Assembly (NCBI GenBank): GCA_025351675.1
Contig: JANXVK010000393.1
Location: forward strand, 1-6,510
DNA from: Rhizobacter sp.
GTDB taxonomy: Bacteria; Pseudomonadota; Gammaproteobacteria; Burkholderiales; Burkholderiaceae_C
Length of the DNA: 6,510 nt
Reading direction: 5' to 3'
Shown here one piece after another: positions 5,828 through 6,510 of this stretch. Within the stretch, counting starts at the first letter, position 1. Each line of letters opens with the position of its first letter. The notes beneath the pieces are model-generated. The model was not told the origin of the DNA and made no database searches. It was given only the letters and a program-made list of their open reading frames with translations. The translations under genes were made by a program, and so were the position numbers.

Positions 5828-5874
5828 CGCCCGACGCGGCACGGGGGGCCTCGACACCCGGCCCGTGAACCCTC

Positions 5875-5880
5875 AAGGAG
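5875..5880 (+). promoter_or_regulatory. ribosome binding site of the metallopeptidase gene
   Basis: AAGGAG lies 6 nt upstream of the ATG at 5887. It is the strongest Shine-Dalgarno in the window and decides this start over the ATG two codons later. Confidence 0.8.
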
Positions 5881-5886
5881 CAGGCA

Positions 5887-6510
5887 ATGAGAATGGACGG
5901 CCAGGAAGAGAGCTCGAACGTCGAAGATGCGCGCGGGTCGAGCGGTCGCGGGGGCGGCGGCGGGTTTCGACTCGGCGGGGGCGGCATCGGCATCGGTACG
6001 ATCGCGGTCGCGCTGATCGCCGGCTGGATTTTCGGCATCAACCCGTTGACGCTGCTGGGCGCGCTCGGCGGCGGCGGCTCGCCGATGGTGCAGACCGCGC
6101 CGGCCGGCCCGGTCGCGAAGCCGCCGGCCGGCGACCCGCAGGCCAAATTCGTCTCGCAGGTGCTGCGCAGCACCGAGACCGTCTGGGACGATGTCTTTCG
6201 CCAAGCCGGCAAGACCTACCAGCAGCCCAAGCTGACGCTGTTTCGCGGCAGTTACCCGACCGGTTGCGGCCAAGGCGACGCCGCGATGGGGCCGTTCTAC
6301 TGCCCGGCCGACGGCCATGTCTACCTCGACATGAGCTTTTTCGACACGATGACCCAGCGCCTGGGCGCGCCGGGGCAGTTCGCGCAGGCCTACGTGGTCG
6401 CGCACGAGGTCGGTCACCACGTGCAGAACCTGCTCGGCATCAGCGACAAGGTCGACGCGGCGCGCCAGCGCGGCAGCGAGGCCCAGGCCAACGCGATGAG
6501 CGTGCGGCTC
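5887..6510 (+). CDS. neutral zinc metallopeptidase, YpfJ/KPN_02809 type; 3' end outside window
   Basis: The first 208 codons are present and open to the right edge. The N-terminus is hydrophilic and then glycine-rich (19-34), followed by a single hydrophobic anchor at about 34-58 ([18 protein letters not shown]). The rest would be extracytoplasmic if the anchor acts as a signal anchor. The peptidase domain starts near 85. It contains C127 and C139, which could form a disulfide, [13 protein letters not shown] (140-152), and the zinc motif HEVGH (173-177) with H173 and H177 as ligands and E174 as catalytic base, in [17 protein letters not shown]. The end of the window ([12 protein letters not shown]) matches the start of the segment that in relatives continues to a Leu-Gln-Ala-Asp-Cys block, with further ligands off-window. 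Physiological substrates of this family are unknown. Everything visible looks intact, and the gene is preceded by a strong ribosome binding site. Confidence 0.92.
   Translation, partial: MRMDGQEESSNVEDARGSSGRGGGGGFRLGGGGIGIGTIAVALIAGWIFGINPLTLLGALGGGGSPMVQTAPAGPVAKPPAGDPQAKFVSQVLRSTETVWDDVFRQAGKTYQQPKLTLFRGSYPTGCGQGDAAMGPFYCPADGHVYLDMSFFDTMTQRLGAPGQFAQAYVVAHEVGHHVQNLLGISDKVDAARQRGSEAQANAMSVRL

Noticed and set aside
5204..5857. 217-codon minus-strand open frame opposite the dCMP deaminase gene
   Set aside because: Antisense shadow of a gene with complete deaminase motifs; no homology recognised and composition is Arg/Val/Gly-biased.
5821..6420. 199-codon minus-strand open frame opposite the metallopeptidase gene
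   Set aside because: Arg/Ala/Gly/His-rich antisense frame; the plus strand carries HEVGH and a strong ribosome binding site.

Overview
This window is a GC-rich, densely packed bacterial chromosomal segment. The gene families (TupB/TupC, a ModE-type regulator with a periplasmic-binding-like domain, a DUF6352-like protein, an Mpo1-like protein, a YpfJ-type zinc metallopeptidase) and the codon use suggest a betaproteobacterium of the Burkholderiales (Rubrivivax, Leptothrix or Methylibium type). That placement rests on recall of the families, not on a search. No RNA genes, CRISPR arrays, insertion sequences or phage genes are visible.

Layout. On the minus strand, 1-1240 hold tupC (ATPase, running off the left edge) and tupB (permease) of a tungstate ABC transporter, coupled by an ATGA overlap. 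Divergent from them, at 1305-2411, is a transcriptional regulator with a ModE-like N-terminal helix-turn-helix and a C-terminal oxyanion-binding-like domain. A perfect 12-bp palindrome lies across its start codon. A strong intrinsic terminator (2440-2468) follows it, then sodC (2496-3053), a lipoprotein Cu/Zn superoxide dismutase. sodC converges on a minus-strand DUF6352-like gene (3061-4146). Divergent from that is mobB (4228-4752), for the molybdenum cofactor guanine dinucleotide step. mobB converges, with a 4-bp gap, on a short minus-strand Mpo1-like (DUF962) gene (4757-5074). A dCMP deaminase gene (5228-5776) and the 5' part of a membrane-anchored neutral zinc metallopeptidase gene (5887 to the right edge) follow on the plus strand.

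How the genes fit together. tupB, tupC, the regulator and mobB form a loose tungstate/molybdate theme: oxyanion uptake, its likely control, and cofactor maturation. The other genes (superoxide dismutase, dCMP deaminase, metallopeptidase, two poorly known families) are ordinary single-gene units without an obvious shared pathway.

The two most notable observations are signs of gene damage. tupC carries an in-frame amber codon (258-260) between the Q-loop and the ABC signature, while everything downstream remains in frame and well conserved. The Mpo1-like gene appears to have lost an internal stretch in frame, joining a normal N-terminal half directly to what looks like the family's usual C-terminal tail. 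I did not find a convincing new multi-gene system.
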